DNA of 64,000 bases from Variovorax paradoxus (lineage in GTDB: Bacteria; Pseudomonadota; Gammaproteobacteria; Burkholderiales; Burkholderiaceae_C): NCBI RefSeq assembly GCF_009498455.1, contig NZ_CP045644.1, positions 7,009,001 through 7,073,000 of the forward strand, written 5' to 3'. Below the pieces are notes generated by a model. The model was not told the DNA's origin and did no database searches. It was given only the letters and a program-made list of their open reading frames with translations. Both the position numbers and the translations under genes were made by a program. Shown piece by piece: positions 19,856 to 28,478 of this stretch (position 1 is its first letter; each line of letters starts with the position of its first letter).

Positions 19856-21283
19856 TCACGCCCCCGCCACCGCATACGGCGTGAACCTGCTCTCGTTCTC
19901 GTTCACATCCAGCGGCCTTCCGATGAACGGGAACGCCCGCTGCGGGCAGGCCACGCGCTCGCACACCTTGCAACCCATGCCGATGGGCGTGGGCACGTCG
20001 GGGTCCTTCAGGTCGAGGCCCTTGGCGTAGACCAGGCGCGGGGCGTGGCGGATGTCGCAGCCCAGGCCGATCGAGAAGGTCTTGCTCGGTGAGCCGAAGC
20101 CGCGCTGGCCGTGCGACACGGTGCGCGCAATCCACAGGTAGGCGCGGCCGTCGGGCATGCGCGCCAACTGCGGCAACACGCGCCCGGGCTGCGCGAAGGC
20201 CTCGTACACGTTCCACAGCGGGCAGGTGCCGCCGGTCTTCGAGAAGTGGAAGTGCGTGGCCGACTGCCGCTTGGAGATGTTGCCGGCCCGGTCCACGCGG
20301 ATGAAGAAGAAGGGCACGCCCGACGCGCCCGGGCGCTGCATGCTGCTGAGGCGGTGGCACACGGTTTCGAAACCGACGCCGAACTGGCGCGCGAGCAGGT
20401 CGATGTCGTAGCGCAGCGCCTCGGCCGCCTGCAGGAACGGGCCATAGGGCAACAGCACGGCCGCCGCGAAGTAGTTGGCCAGCCCGATGCGCGCGAGCGC
20501 GTGGGCCGGGGCGTCGCCGAAATTGGCCTGCGCGACGAGCGATTCGATGAGCGCGGCCTGCTCGAGCAGCGCCAGCTGCGTGGCCAGCTGGAAGGCCTGC
20601 TGACCCGGCTCGAGACCGGCCGACAAACGCAGCACGCGGCTGGCCGGGTCGTAGCGGCGCTGGCTGTCGAGCGCGCCCGCGGCGTCGTCGTCCGGCACCA
20701 CGCGCACGCCGTGCACCTTCAGAAGCCGCTGCTGGAGCCATTCGGCGAGCGGTCCGCCGTGCGCGAGGGCCTCGGCCGCGAGCGATTCGGCGGCGGTGTC
20801 GAGCGGGTCGAAATGGTTCTGATGGGCAAAGAAGAAATCGCGCACCACCTCGAAGGGCATCGGCCGGCTGCGCGAGATCTCGCCACGCCCGTCGCCGAGT
20901 TCGGCGGCCATGAGTTCCAGCCGCTCCTGCGCCTCCTGATGGCGGCGGTGCAAGGCGAGCAGCGCGCGCGCCACGGCGGGCATCTGCGACGCCACCTCGC
21001 GCAGCTCGGGCAGCGCGACGGCCTCGCCGCCGGGGTTGTCCGCCAGCGCCTCGCGCATGCTGGCCACGAGCCGCGCCTCTTCGTCGTCGGAGAACTGCTG
21101 CACATCGACGCCGAGCGTCTTGCTGATGCGCAGCAGCACGGCCACGGTGAGCGGGCGCTGGTTCTGCTCGATCTGGTTCAGGTAGCTCGGCGACAGGCCG
21201 AGCATCTGCGCCAGCGCCACCTGCGTGAGGCCGCGTTCGGCGCGCAGCGTGCGCAGGCGCACGCCCATGAAGGTCTTGCTCAT
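19856..21283 (-). CDS. XRE-family short-chain fatty acyl regulator (ScfR/RamB-like)
   Basis: A 475-residue regulator. The N-terminal XRE HTH (about residues 8-65) contains GLTQVALAQMLGLSPSYLNQ. The middle is an IrrE/ImmA-like region, and the C-terminal DUF2083-type domain holds Cys residues (CPLWN; GMGCKVCERVACPQR) that may bind a metal. This architecture belongs to regulators of short-chain acyl-CoA metabolism (ScfR, RamB, PrpR of actinobacteria), which sense an acyl-CoA. The gene diverges from the methylcitrate operon across 120 bp of repeated TTCGCAA sites, so control of that operon and of itself is likely. Confidence 0.92.
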   Translation of the reverse strand: MSKTFMGVRLRTLRAERGLTQVALAQMLGLSPSYLNQIEQNQRPLTVAVLLRISKTLGVDVQQFSDDEEARLVASMREALADNPGGEAVALPELREVASQMPAVARALLALHRRHQEAQERLELMAAELGDGRGEISRSRPMPFEVVRDFFFAHQNHFDPLDTAAESLAAEALAHGGPLAEWLQQRLLKVHGVRVVPDDDAAGALDSQRRYDPASRVLRLSAGLEPGQQAFQLATQLALLEQAALIESLVAQANFGDAPAHALARIGLANYFAAAVLLPYGPFLQAAEALRYDIDLLARQFGVGFETVCHRLSSMQRPGASGVPFFFIRVDRAGNISKRQSATHFHFSKTGGTCPLWNVYEAFAQPGRVLPQLARMPDGRAYLWIARTVSHGQRGFGSPSKTFSIGLGCDIRHAPRLVYAKGLDLKDPDVPTPIGMGCKVCERVACPQRAFPFIGRPLDVNENESRFTPYAVAGA

Positions 21284-21309
21284 CGGGTCACCTCGTGGGT
21301 CTTTGCGAT

Positions 21310-21402
21310 CTTCGCAATATTTGCAAAATCAGTCGTTTTCATTCGCAATGATTCGCCAATTCAGTCCTTCATTATGGGCGTTCGATTGCGTAAATTGCGA
21401 AG
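21310..21402. promoter_or_regulatory. Operator array between the ScfR-type gene and the methylcitrate operon
   Basis: TTCGCAA occurs at 21311-21317 and 21342-21348, and its inverse TTGCGAA at 21395-21401. Around the outer copies the match is longer: 21310-21330 reads as a near inverted copy of 21384-21402, both with TTTGCAAA/TTGCGTAAA-like cores. RamB-type regulators bind TTTGCAAA-like sequences. The placement spans both divergent promoters, which suits autoregulation plus operon control. Confidence 0.6.
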
Positions 21403-21403
21403 C

Positions 21404-21814
21404 ATGACCCACCGATCTGCCGCCATCGAGCTGACCGACATCGTGTTCCCCGCGCACGCCAATCACTACGGCACGCTGTTCGGCGGCAACGCCCTGCTGC
21501 TGATGTCGAAGGCCGCATTCCTCGCCGCGCGCGCCTTCGCAAGGTCCGACGTGGTCATGGCCAGCCTGGGCGACGCGCAGTTCCTCGCGCCCGTGCCGGT
21601 CGGCCATGTGCTGCGCCTGCGGGCCTGGGTGACGCGCGCCGGGCGCAGCTCGCTCACGGTCTGCGTCACCGGCGCGGCCGAGCCGCCCGACGGCGAGCCC
21701 CGCCCTTCGCTGAAGGGCCTGTTCGAGATGGTGGCCGTCGATGGCCGCGGCCGTCCGACGCGCCTGCGCCACGCCTACCTGCACCCCGTGCCCACAGACA
21801 AGGAACCCGCATGA
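21404..21814 (+). CDS. Hotdog-fold acyl-CoA thioesterase
   Basis: A 136-residue single-hotdog thioesterase of the YciA/BACH type. Visible features are the N-terminal strand [16 protein letters not shown] with the catalytic-region N-H-x-G-T-L-F-G-G pattern and the helix [17 protein letters not shown]. The ATG at 21404 follows the last operator half-site by one base, so the leader is very short or the site overlaps it. Its TGA overlaps the prpC ATG, so it is co-translated with the methylcitrate pathway. It may release CoA from accumulating propionyl- or other short acyl-CoA; this role is inferred from context. Confidence 0.88.
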   Translation: MTHRSAAIELTDIVFPAHANHYGTLFGGNALLLMSKAAFLAARAFARSDVVMASLGDAQFLAPVPVGHVLRLRAWVTRAGRSSLTVCVTGAAEPPDGEPRPSLKGLFEMVAVDGRGRPTRLRHAYLHPVPTDKEPA

Positions 21815-22968
21815 ACGACATCGCCACCCCCACCGGCTTCAAGCCGAAGAAATCCGTCGCCCTGTCGGGCGTGACCGCCGGCAACACGGCGCTGTGCACC
21901 GTGGGCCGCACCGGCAACGACCTGCACTACCGCGGCTACGACATCCTGGACATCGCCGAGGTCTGCGAGTTCGAGGAAATCGCACACCTGCTGGTGCACG
22001 GCAAGCTGCCCACGTCCGCCGAGCTGCGCGCCTACAAGGCCAAGCTGAAGGCCATGCGCGGCCTGCCCGCGAGCCTGAAGGAAGCGCTGGAGCAGCTGCC
22101 CGCCAGCGCGCACCCGATGGACGTGATGCGCACCGGCGTCTCGTCGCTGGGCTGCCTGCTGCCCGAGAAGGAAGACCACAACCTGCCCGGCGCGCGCGAC
22201 ATCGCCGACCGCCTCATGGCCTCGCTCGGCTCGATGCTGCTGTACTGGTACCACTGGTCCACGCAGGGCCGGCGCATCGAGGTCGAGACCGACGACGACT
22301 CGATCGGCGCGCACTTCCTGCACCTGCTGCACGGGCGCAAGCCCAGTGCGCAGTGGGAGCGCGCGATGCACACCTCGCTCAACCTCTACGCCGAGCACGA
22401 GTTCAACGCCTCCACCTTCACGGCGCGCGTGGTCGCGGGCACGGGCTCCGATGTGTACTCGGCCATCACCGGCGCCATCGGTGCGCTGCGCGGCCCCAAG
22501 CACGGCGGCGCCAACGAGGTGGCCTTCGAGATCCAGAAGCGCTACGACGCACCCGACGAGGCCGAGGCCGACATCCGCCGCCGCGTCGCGGCCAAGGAAG
22601 TCGTGATCGGCTTCGGCCACCCGGTCTACACCGTGAGCGACCCGCGCAACGTGGTCATCAAGGGCGTGGCGCGCACGCTGTCGCAGGAGGCCGGCTCGAC
22701 CAAGATGTTCGACATCGCCGAGCGGCTTGAAGCGGTGATGTGGGACGTGAAGCAGATGTTCCCCAACCTCGACTGGTTCAGCGCCGTGAGCTATCACATG
22801 ATGGGCGTGCCCACGGCCATGTTCACGCCGCTGTTCGTCATTGCGCGCACATCAGGCTGGGCGGCGCACATCATCGAGCAGCGCATCGACAACAAGATCA
22901 TCCGGCCGAGCGCCAACTACACGGGCCCCGAAGACCTGAAGTTCGCGCCGATCCAGGATCGGAAGTAA
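21811..22968 (+). CDS. prpC: 2-methylcitrate synthase
   Basis: A 385-residue citrate-synthase-family enzyme that condenses propionyl-CoA with oxaloacetate. Features are the N-terminal [13 protein letters not shown] and YRGYDI, the first catalytic His region ([10 protein letters not shown] then [12 protein letters not shown]) and the second region [15 protein letters not shown] with the catalytic His and downstream Asp. Its length and position with acnD/prpF mark it as PrpC and not GltA. It overlaps the thioesterase gene by 4 bp; acnD follows after 63 bp. Its first residues are polar, as in related cytoplasmic enzymes. Confidence 0.96.
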   Translation: MNDIATPTGFKPKKSVALSGVTAGNTALCTVGRTGNDLHYRGYDILDIAEVCEFEEIAHLLVHGKLPTSAELRAYKAKLKAMRGLPASLKEALEQLPASAHPMDVMRTGVSSLGCLLPEKEDHNLPGARDIADRLMASLGSMLLYWYHWSTQGRRIEVETDDDSIGAHFLHLLHGRKPSAQWERAMHTSLNLYAEHEFNASTFTARVVAGTGSDVYSAITGAIGALRGPKHGGANEVAFEIQKRYDAPDEAEADIRRRVAAKEVVIGFGHPVYTVSDPRNVVIKGVARTLSQEAGSTKMFDIAERLEAVMWDVKQMFPNLDWFSAVSYHMMGVPTAMFTPLFVIARTSGWAAHIIEQRIDNKIIRPSANYTGPEDLKFAPIQDRK

Positions 22969-23031
22969 AAACACCCGAAGAAGAAAAAGCGCCCGTGCCT
23001 GCGTGCGGGTGCCGAGCGACAAGCGCCCCCC

Positions 23032-25626
23032 ATGAACACCGACTACCGCAAGAACCTTCCCGGCACCGCGCTGGACTACTTCGATGCACGCGAAGCCGTC
23101 GAAGCCATCCAGGCCGGCGCCTGGGCCACGATGCCCTACACCGCACGCGTGCATGCCGAAAACCTCGTGCGCCGCTGCGACCCGGCGATCCTCGTGCAGA
23201 GCCTCACGCAGCTCGCCCTGCGCCGGCGCGATCATGACTTTCCGTGGTTCCCTGCGCGCGTGGTCTGCCACGACATCCTCGGCCAGACCGCGCTGGTCGA
23301 CCTGGCCGGCCTGCGCGACGCCATCGCCGAACAGGGCGGCGACCCGTCGCAGGTCAACCCGGTGGTGCCGGTGCAGCTCATCGTCGACCATTCGCTGGCG
23401 GTGGAGTGCGGCGGCTTCGACCCCGATGCCTTCGCGAAGAACCGCGCCATCGAGGACCGGCGCAACGAAGACCGCTTTCACTTCATCGAATGGACGAAGC
23501 GGGCCTTCCGCAACATGGAGGTGATCCCGCCGGGGAACGGGATCATGCATCAGATCAACCTGGAGCGGATGTCGCCCGTCGTGCATGCGCAGGACGGCGT
23601 GGCCTACCCCGACACGCTGGTCGGCACCGACAGCCACACGCCGCACGTCGATGCGCTGGGCGTGGTCGCCATCGGCGTGGGCGGGCTCGAGGCCGAGAAC
23701 GTGATGCTCGGCCGCGCCTCGTGGATGCGGCTGCCCGACATCGTCGGCGTGCGCCTCGCGGGCCGGCCGCAACGGGGCATCACGGCCACCGACGTCGTGC
23801 TCGCGCTCACCGAGTTCCTGCGCGCGGCAAAGGTCGTGGGCGCGTACCTGGAGTTCCACGGCGAAGGCGCGGCCAGCCTCACGCTGGGCGACCGCGCGAC
23901 CATCTCCAACATGGCACCGGAGTACGGCGCCACCGCCGCGATGTTTGCCATCGACACGCAGACGCTCGACTACCTGCGCCTCACGGGCCGCGCCGACGAA
24001 CAGGTGCGCCTCGTCGAGATCTATGCGAAGCAGGCCGGCCTGTGGGCCGACACGCTGAGCGACGTCGAGTACGAGCGCGTGCTGCACTTCGACCTCTCGA
24101 GCGTCGTGCGCAACATGGCCGGCCCGTCGAACCCGCATGCGCGCGTGGCCACCGCCGACCTCGCGGCGCGCGGCATCGCCGCGCCGTGGGACGACGTGCC
24201 CGGCCAGATGCCCGACGGCGCGGTGATCATCGCGGCCATCACCAGCTGCACCAACACCAGCAACCCACGCAACGTGATCGCCGCGGGCCTGCTCGCGCGC
24301 AACGCCAACCGCGTAGGCCTCGCGCGCAAGCCGTGGGTCAAGACCTCGCTGGCGCCGGGCTCGAAAGCGGTCACGCTGTACCTGGAAGACGCGGGCCTGA
24401 TGCGCGAACTCGAACAGCTCGGCTTCGGCGTGGTCGCCTATGCCTGCACCTCGTGCAACGGCATGTCGGGCGCGCTCGATCCGGCGATCCAGCAGGAGAT
24501 CGTGGAGCGCGACCTGTACGCCACCGCCGTGCTCTCGGGCAACCGCAACTTCGACGGCCGCATCCATCCGTATGCGAAGCAGGCCTTCCTGGCCTCGCCG
24601 CCGCTGGTGGTGGCCTACGCCATCGCAGGCACCGTGCGCTTCGACATCGAGAAGGACGTGCTCACCGTCGTCGACGGCAAGGAGATTCGCCTCAAGGACC
24701 TCTGGCCGACCGACGAAGAGATCGACGCCATCGTGAAGGCCAGCGTGAAGCCCGCGCACTTCCGCCAGGTGTACGAACCGATGTTCGCGATCCAGCCCGA
24801 CACGGGCGAGAAGGTCGCGCCGCTGTACGACTGGCGCCCCGCCTCCACCTACATCCGCCGCCCGCCCTACTGGGAAGGCGCGCTGGCCGGCGAACGCACG
24901 CTCAAGGGCATGCGCCCGCTGGCGGTCCTGCCGGACAACATCACGACCGACCACCTGTCGCCGTCGAACGCGATCCTGCTCGACAGCGCGGCCGGCCAGT
25001 ACCTGCACCGCATGGGCCTGCCCGAGGAAGACTTCAACTCCTACGCCACCCACCGCGGCGACCACCTCACGGCGCAGCGCGCGACCTTCGCCAACCCCAC
25101 GCTGAAGAACGAGATGGTGCGCAAGGCCGACGGCACGGTGCGCGCCGGCTCGCTGGCACGCGTGGAGCCCGAGGGCGAGGTGATGCGCATGTGGGAGGCC
25201 ATCGAGACCTACATGGGGCGCAAGCAGCCGCTGATCATCGTGGCCGGTGCCGACTACGGGCAGGGCTCATCGCGCGACTGGGCCGCCAAGGGCGTGCGGC
25301 TGGCGGGTGTCGAAGCGATTGCGGCCGAGGGCTTCGAGCGCATCCACCGCACCAACCTGATCGGCATGGGCGTGCTGCCGCTCGAATTCAAGCCCGGCAC
25401 CAACCGCCTCACGCTGGGCCTGGACGGCACCGAGACTTACGATGTGACCGGCGAGCGCACCCCGCGCGCCGACCTCACTCTGGTCGTGCACCGCCAGAGT
25501 GGCGAACGGCTCGACGTGCCCATGACCTGCCGCCTCGACACCGCCGAAGAGGCCTCCATCTACGAAGCCGGCGGGGTGCTGCAGCGCTTCGCACAAGACT
25601 TCCTCGCCGCCACGAAAGCCGACTGA
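23032..25626 (+). CDS. acnD: Fe/S-dependent 2-methylisocitrate dehydratase AcnD
   Basis: An 864-residue aconitase-superfamily enzyme dehydrating 2-methylcitrate. Iron-sulphur cysteines lie in ITSCTNTSNPRN and YACTSCNGMSG. The swivel domain has the substrate segment YGQGSSRDWAAKG, and the substrate-side histidines lie in the GTDSHTPHVDALGV stretch. The ATG at 23032 begins the conserved N-terminus (MNTDYRKNLPGT). Together with prpF directly downstream (2-bp gap) it replaces PrpD, the co-factor-free dehydratase, which is absent here. Confidence 0.96.
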   Translation: MNTDYRKNLPGTALDYFDAREAVEAIQAGAWATMPYTARVHAENLVRRCDPAILVQSLTQLALRRRDHDFPWFPARVVCHDILGQTALVDLAGLRDAIAEQGGDPSQVNPVVPVQLIVDHSLAVECGGFDPDAFAKNRAIEDRRNEDRFHFIEWTKRAFRNMEVIPPGNGIMHQINLERMSPVVHAQDGVAYPDTLVGTDSHTPHVDALGVVAIGVGGLEAENVMLGRASWMRLPDIVGVRLAGRPQRGITATDVVLALTEFLRAAKVVGAYLEFHGEGAASLTLGDRATISNMAPEYGATAAMFAIDTQTLDYLRLTGRADEQVRLVEIYAKQAGLWADTLSDVEYERVLHFDLSSVVRNMAGPSNPHARVATADLAARGIAAPWDDVPGQMPDGAVIIAAITSCTNTSNPRNVIAAGLLARNANRVGLARKPWVKTSLAPGSKAVTLYLEDAGLMRELEQLGFGVVAYACTSCNGMSGALDPAIQQEIVERDLYATAVLSGNRNFDGRIHPYAKQAFLASPPLVVAYAIAGTVRFDIEKDVLTVVDGKEIRLKDLWPTDEEIDAIVKASVKPAHFRQVYEPMFAIQPDTGEKVAPLYDWRPASTYIRRPPYWEGALAGERTLKGMRPLAVLPDNITTDHLSPSNAILLDSAAGQYLHRMGLPEEDFNSYATHRGDHLTAQRATFANPTLKNEMVRKADGTVRAGSLARVEPEGEVMRMWEAIETYMGRKQPLIIVAGADYGQGSSRDWAAKGVRLAGVEAIAAEGFERIHRTNLIGMGVLPLEFKPGTNRLTLGLDGTETYDVTGERTPRADLTLVVHRQSGERLDVPMTCRLDTAEEASIYEAGGVLQRFAQDFLAATKAD

Positions 25627-25628
25627 CG

Positions 25629-26819
25629 ATGCCGCACATTCCGCAGATCAAGATCCCCGCCACGTACATGCGCGGTGGCACCAGCAAGGGCGTGTTCTTC
25701 CGCCTGCAAGACCTGCCCGAAGCCGCGCAAGTGCCGGGCAAGTCGCGCGACGCGCTGCTGCTGCGCGTGATCGGCAGCCCCGACCCCTACGGCAAGCAGA
25801 TCGACGGCATGGGCGCCGCGACGTCGAGCACGAGCAAGACCGTCATCCTCTCGAGGAGCGAGCGGCCCGGCCACGACGTGGACTACCTGTTCGGCCAGGT
25901 GTCGATCGACCAGCCTTTCGTCGACTGGAGCGGCAACTGCGGCAACCTCTCATCGGCCGTCGGTCCGTTCGCGATCAGCAACGGCCTCATCGATGCGGCA
26001 CGCGTACCGCGCGACGGTGTGGCGGTCGTGCGCATCTGGCAGGCCAACATCGGCAAGACCATCGTCGCGCACGTGCCGATGACGGGCGGCGCGGTGCAGG
26101 AGACCGGCGACTTCGAACTCGACGGCGTGACCTTCCCCGCGGCCGAGGTGCAGCTCGAATTCATGGACCCCGCCGCCGACGAAGACGGCGCGGGCGGCGC
26201 GATGTTCCCGACCGGCAATCTCGTCGACGACCTGCACGTGCCCGGCCTCGGCACGCTGCAGGCCACGATGATCAACGCCGGCATCCCCACCGTCTTCGTG
26301 AACGCCGAGGCCCTCGGCTACACCGGCGCCGAGCTGCAGGACGCGATCAATGGCGACGCCGCCGCGCTCGCCCGCTTCGAGGCCATCCGCGCGCACGGCG
26401 CGCTGCGCATGGGCCTCATCCGCACGCTCGACGAAGCGGCCAGCCGCCAGCACACGCCCAAGGTCGCCTTCGTGGCCAAACCGGCGGGCTACACCGCATC
26501 GAGCGGCAAGGCGGTGGCGGCCGGCGACATCGACCTGCTCGTGCGCGCGCTGTCGATGGGCAAGCTGCACCACGCCATGATGGGCACGGCGGCCGTGGCC
26601 ATCGGCACGGCCGCCGCCATTCCCGGCACGCTGGTGAACCTCGCGGCCGGCGGCGGTGCGCGCGAGGCCGTGCGCTTCGGCCACCCCTCGGGCACCTTGC
26701 GCGTGGGCGCACAAGCAACCCAGGTCGAGGGCGAATGGCGCGTGACCAAGGCCGTCATGAGCCGCAGCGCGCGCGTGCTGATGGAAGGCTGGGTCCGCGT
26801 GCCCGGCGACACCCTTTGA
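25629..26819 (+). CDS. prpF: 2-methylaconitate isomerase PrpF (AcnD accessory protein)
   Basis: A 396-residue member of the PrpF/DapF-fold family. It isomerises the AcnD product 2-methyl-trans-aconitate to the cis form. Family motifs include ATYMRGGTSKGVFF at the N-terminus, the active-site Cys segment SGNCGNLSSAVGPFA (about residues 104-118) and FGHPSGTLRVG near the C-terminus. The ATG at 25629 lies 2 bp after the acnD stop. The acnD-prpF pairing is diagnostic of the AcnD route. Confidence 0.96.
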   Translation: MPHIPQIKIPATYMRGGTSKGVFFRLQDLPEAAQVPGKSRDALLLRVIGSPDPYGKQIDGMGAATSSTSKTVILSRSERPGHDVDYLFGQVSIDQPFVDWSGNCGNLSSAVGPFAISNGLIDAARVPRDGVAVVRIWQANIGKTIVAHVPMTGGAVQETGDFELDGVTFPAAEVQLEFMDPAADEDGAGGAMFPTGNLVDDLHVPGLGTLQATMINAGIPTVFVNAEALGYTGAELQDAINGDAAALARFEAIRAHGALRMGLIRTLDEAASRQHTPKVAFVAKPAGYTASSGKAVAAGDIDLLVRALSMGKLHHAMMGTAAVAIGTAAAIPGTLVNLAAGGGAREAVRFGHPSGTLRVGAQATQVEGEWRVTKAVMSRSARVLMEGWVRVPGDTL

Positions 26820-26848
26820 GCTTTCAGATTCATTCACAGGAAATTCCG

Positions 26849-27712
26849 ATGTCGACTCGCAAGACCCTCCGTTCCCTGGCCGAGGCCCGCCGCGGCGTGC
26901 TGGTGCCGGGCGCTTTCAACGCGCTGTCGGCGCGCGTCATCGAAGACCTGGGCTTTGAAGCCATTTACGTCACCGGTGCGGGCGTTACCAACATGTGGTT
27001 CGGCCTGCCCGACCAGGGCTTCATGGGCCTGCACGAGATCGCCGACCACACGGCGCGCATCCGCGACGCCGTGAACCTGCCGCTGATCGTCGACGCCGAC
27101 ACCGGCTTCGGCAATGCGCTGAACGTGCGCCACACGGTGCGCGTGCTGGAGCGCGCGGGCGCCGACTGCATCCAGTTCGAGGACCAGGTCGCGCCCAAGC
27201 GCTGCGGCCATTTCTCGGGCAAGGACGTGATCTCCACCGAGGAAGCCGTCAACAAGATCAAGGCCGCCGTCGATGCGCGCACCGACCCCGACCTGCTCAT
27301 CATGGCGCGCACCGACGCAGCGGCGACGCTGGGCTTCGAGGCCGCGATCGAGCGCGCGCAGAAGTTCAGCGAGGCCGGTGCCGACATCCTGTTCGTCGAA
27401 GCCGTCACCACGGCTGATGAGATCCGTGCGCTGCCCAAGCGCCTGCACAAGCCGCAACTCATGAACATGGTGATCGGCGGCAAGACGCCGATCTTCGGCG
27501 CCGAGGAACTCGGCGGCCTGGGCTACGGCATCGTGCTGTACGCCAACGCCGCGCTGCAGGGCGCGCTGGCCGGCATGCAGAAGGCGCTCACGGTGCTGCG
27601 CGACACACGGCGCATCGACGAAGACCCGTCGCTGGTCGCGCCCTTCGCCGAGCGGCAGCGGCTGGTGCGCAAGCCCGAGCTCGATGCGCTCGACGCGCGC
27701 TACGCCAGTTGA
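26849..27712 (+). CDS. prpB: Isocitrate lyase/PEP mutase family enzyme, probable methylisocitrate lyase
   Basis: A 287-residue TIM-barrel enzyme of the ICL/PEP-mutase superfamily. It has VPGAFNALSARV at the start, a metal-binding DADTGFGN (in place of the DxDTGFG of PrpB, a good match) and the catalytic loop EDQVAPKRCGHFSGKDVIS. The ATG at 26849 has AGGAAATT 5 bases upstream. As last gene of a prpC-acnD-prpF operon it most simply splits 2-methylisocitrate to pyruvate and succinate. The loop after KRCGH is not the PNK form I know from enteric PrpB, so oxaloacetate decarboxylase or another lyase activity remains possible. Confidence 0.82.
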   Translation: MSTRKTLRSLAEARRGVLVPGAFNALSARVIEDLGFEAIYVTGAGVTNMWFGLPDQGFMGLHEIADHTARIRDAVNLPLIVDADTGFGNALNVRHTVRVLERAGADCIQFEDQVAPKRCGHFSGKDVISTEEAVNKIKAAVDARTDPDLLIMARTDAAATLGFEAAIERAQKFSEAGADILFVEAVTTADEIRALPKRLHKPQLMNMVIGGKTPIFGAEELGGLGYGIVLYANAALQGALAGMQKALTVLRDTRRIDEDPSLVAPFAERQRLVRKPELDALDARYAS

Positions 27713-27718
27713 ACTTTT

Positions 27719-28453
27719 CTACAGAGCGTCTTTGAGCTTCGCACGCAGCCGGCTCACCGCCTGCCCGTGCAGCTGGCACACGCGCGACTGGCTCACCTCG
27801 AGCACCGCGCCGATCTCGCGCAGGTTCAGCTCTTCCTCGTAGTAGAGCTTGAGCAGCAGCTGGTCGCGCTCAGGCAGCTCGCCAATCGCGTCGACCAACT
27901 GGTGGCGGAAGCCACTCTCCAGCAGACGCGCCAGCGGGTCGTCGAACTGGCCGCGGCCCTTGCGCGCATCTTGCGCATGCAGGTCGAGAAAGGGGTTGTC
28001 TGGGTCACCCTTGGCGAAGTCTTCCACGTACAGCAGCTGGCTTCCCTGGATGTCCTGCAGCATCGACTGGTAGGTCTCCAGGTCGACCTTCAGCTCCTTC
28101 GCGATCTCGCCTTCGGTGGGCGCACGGCCCAGCCGGTGGCCCAGTGCCTGGATGGCTTTCTCGATGCCGCGCGCCGACTGGCGCAGCCCGCGCGAGCCCC
28201 AGTCGCTGGCGCGCAGCTCGTCGAGCATGGCACCGCGGATGCGCTGGCTGACGAAGGTCTCGAACTGCGCGCCGCGGTGGTCCTGGTAGCGGCTCGACGC
28301 ATCGAGCAGGCCGAGCATGCCGGCCTGGATCAGGTCGTCCAGCTCCACGCTGGCCGGCAGCCGCGCCATCATCTGCAGCGCGATGCGGCGCACCAGCGGC
28401 TGGTGCTGTTCCAGTAGATGCGATTTCTCGATGGTGCCCTGCGCGGTGTACAC
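27719..28453 (-). CDS. fliA: Flagellar sigma factor FliA (sigma-28)
   Basis: A 244-residue sigma factor that directs RNA polymerase to late flagellar and chemotaxis promoters. It shows region 2 (LDDLIQAGMLGLLDASSRY; FVSQRIRGAMLDELR), region 3 (SARGIEKAIQALGHRLGR) and the region 4 HTH (LNLREIGAVLEVSQSRVCQLH). The start is taken as the GTG at 28453 (VYTAQGTIEK), preceded by a GAGGA about 7 bases upstream. The open frame runs further up but overlaps flhG and lacks homology. It is the last gene of the flhBA-flhF-flhG run and is convergent with prpB, only 6 bp apart. Confidence 0.94.
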   Translation of the reverse strand: MYTAQGTIEKSHLLEQHQPLVRRIALQMMARLPASVELDDLIQAGMLGLLDASSRYQDHRGAQFETFVSQRIRGAMLDELRASDWGSRGLRQSARGIEKAIQALGHRLGRAPTEGEIAKELKVDLETYQSMLQDIQGSQLLYVEDFAKGDPDNPFLDLHAQDARKGRGQFDDPLARLLESGFRHQLVDAIGELPERDQLLLKLYYEEELNLREIGAVLEVSQSRVCQLHGQAVSRLRAKLKDAL

Positions 28454-28478
28454 GGCCGTCCGTCCTCGTGCGCGGGTC

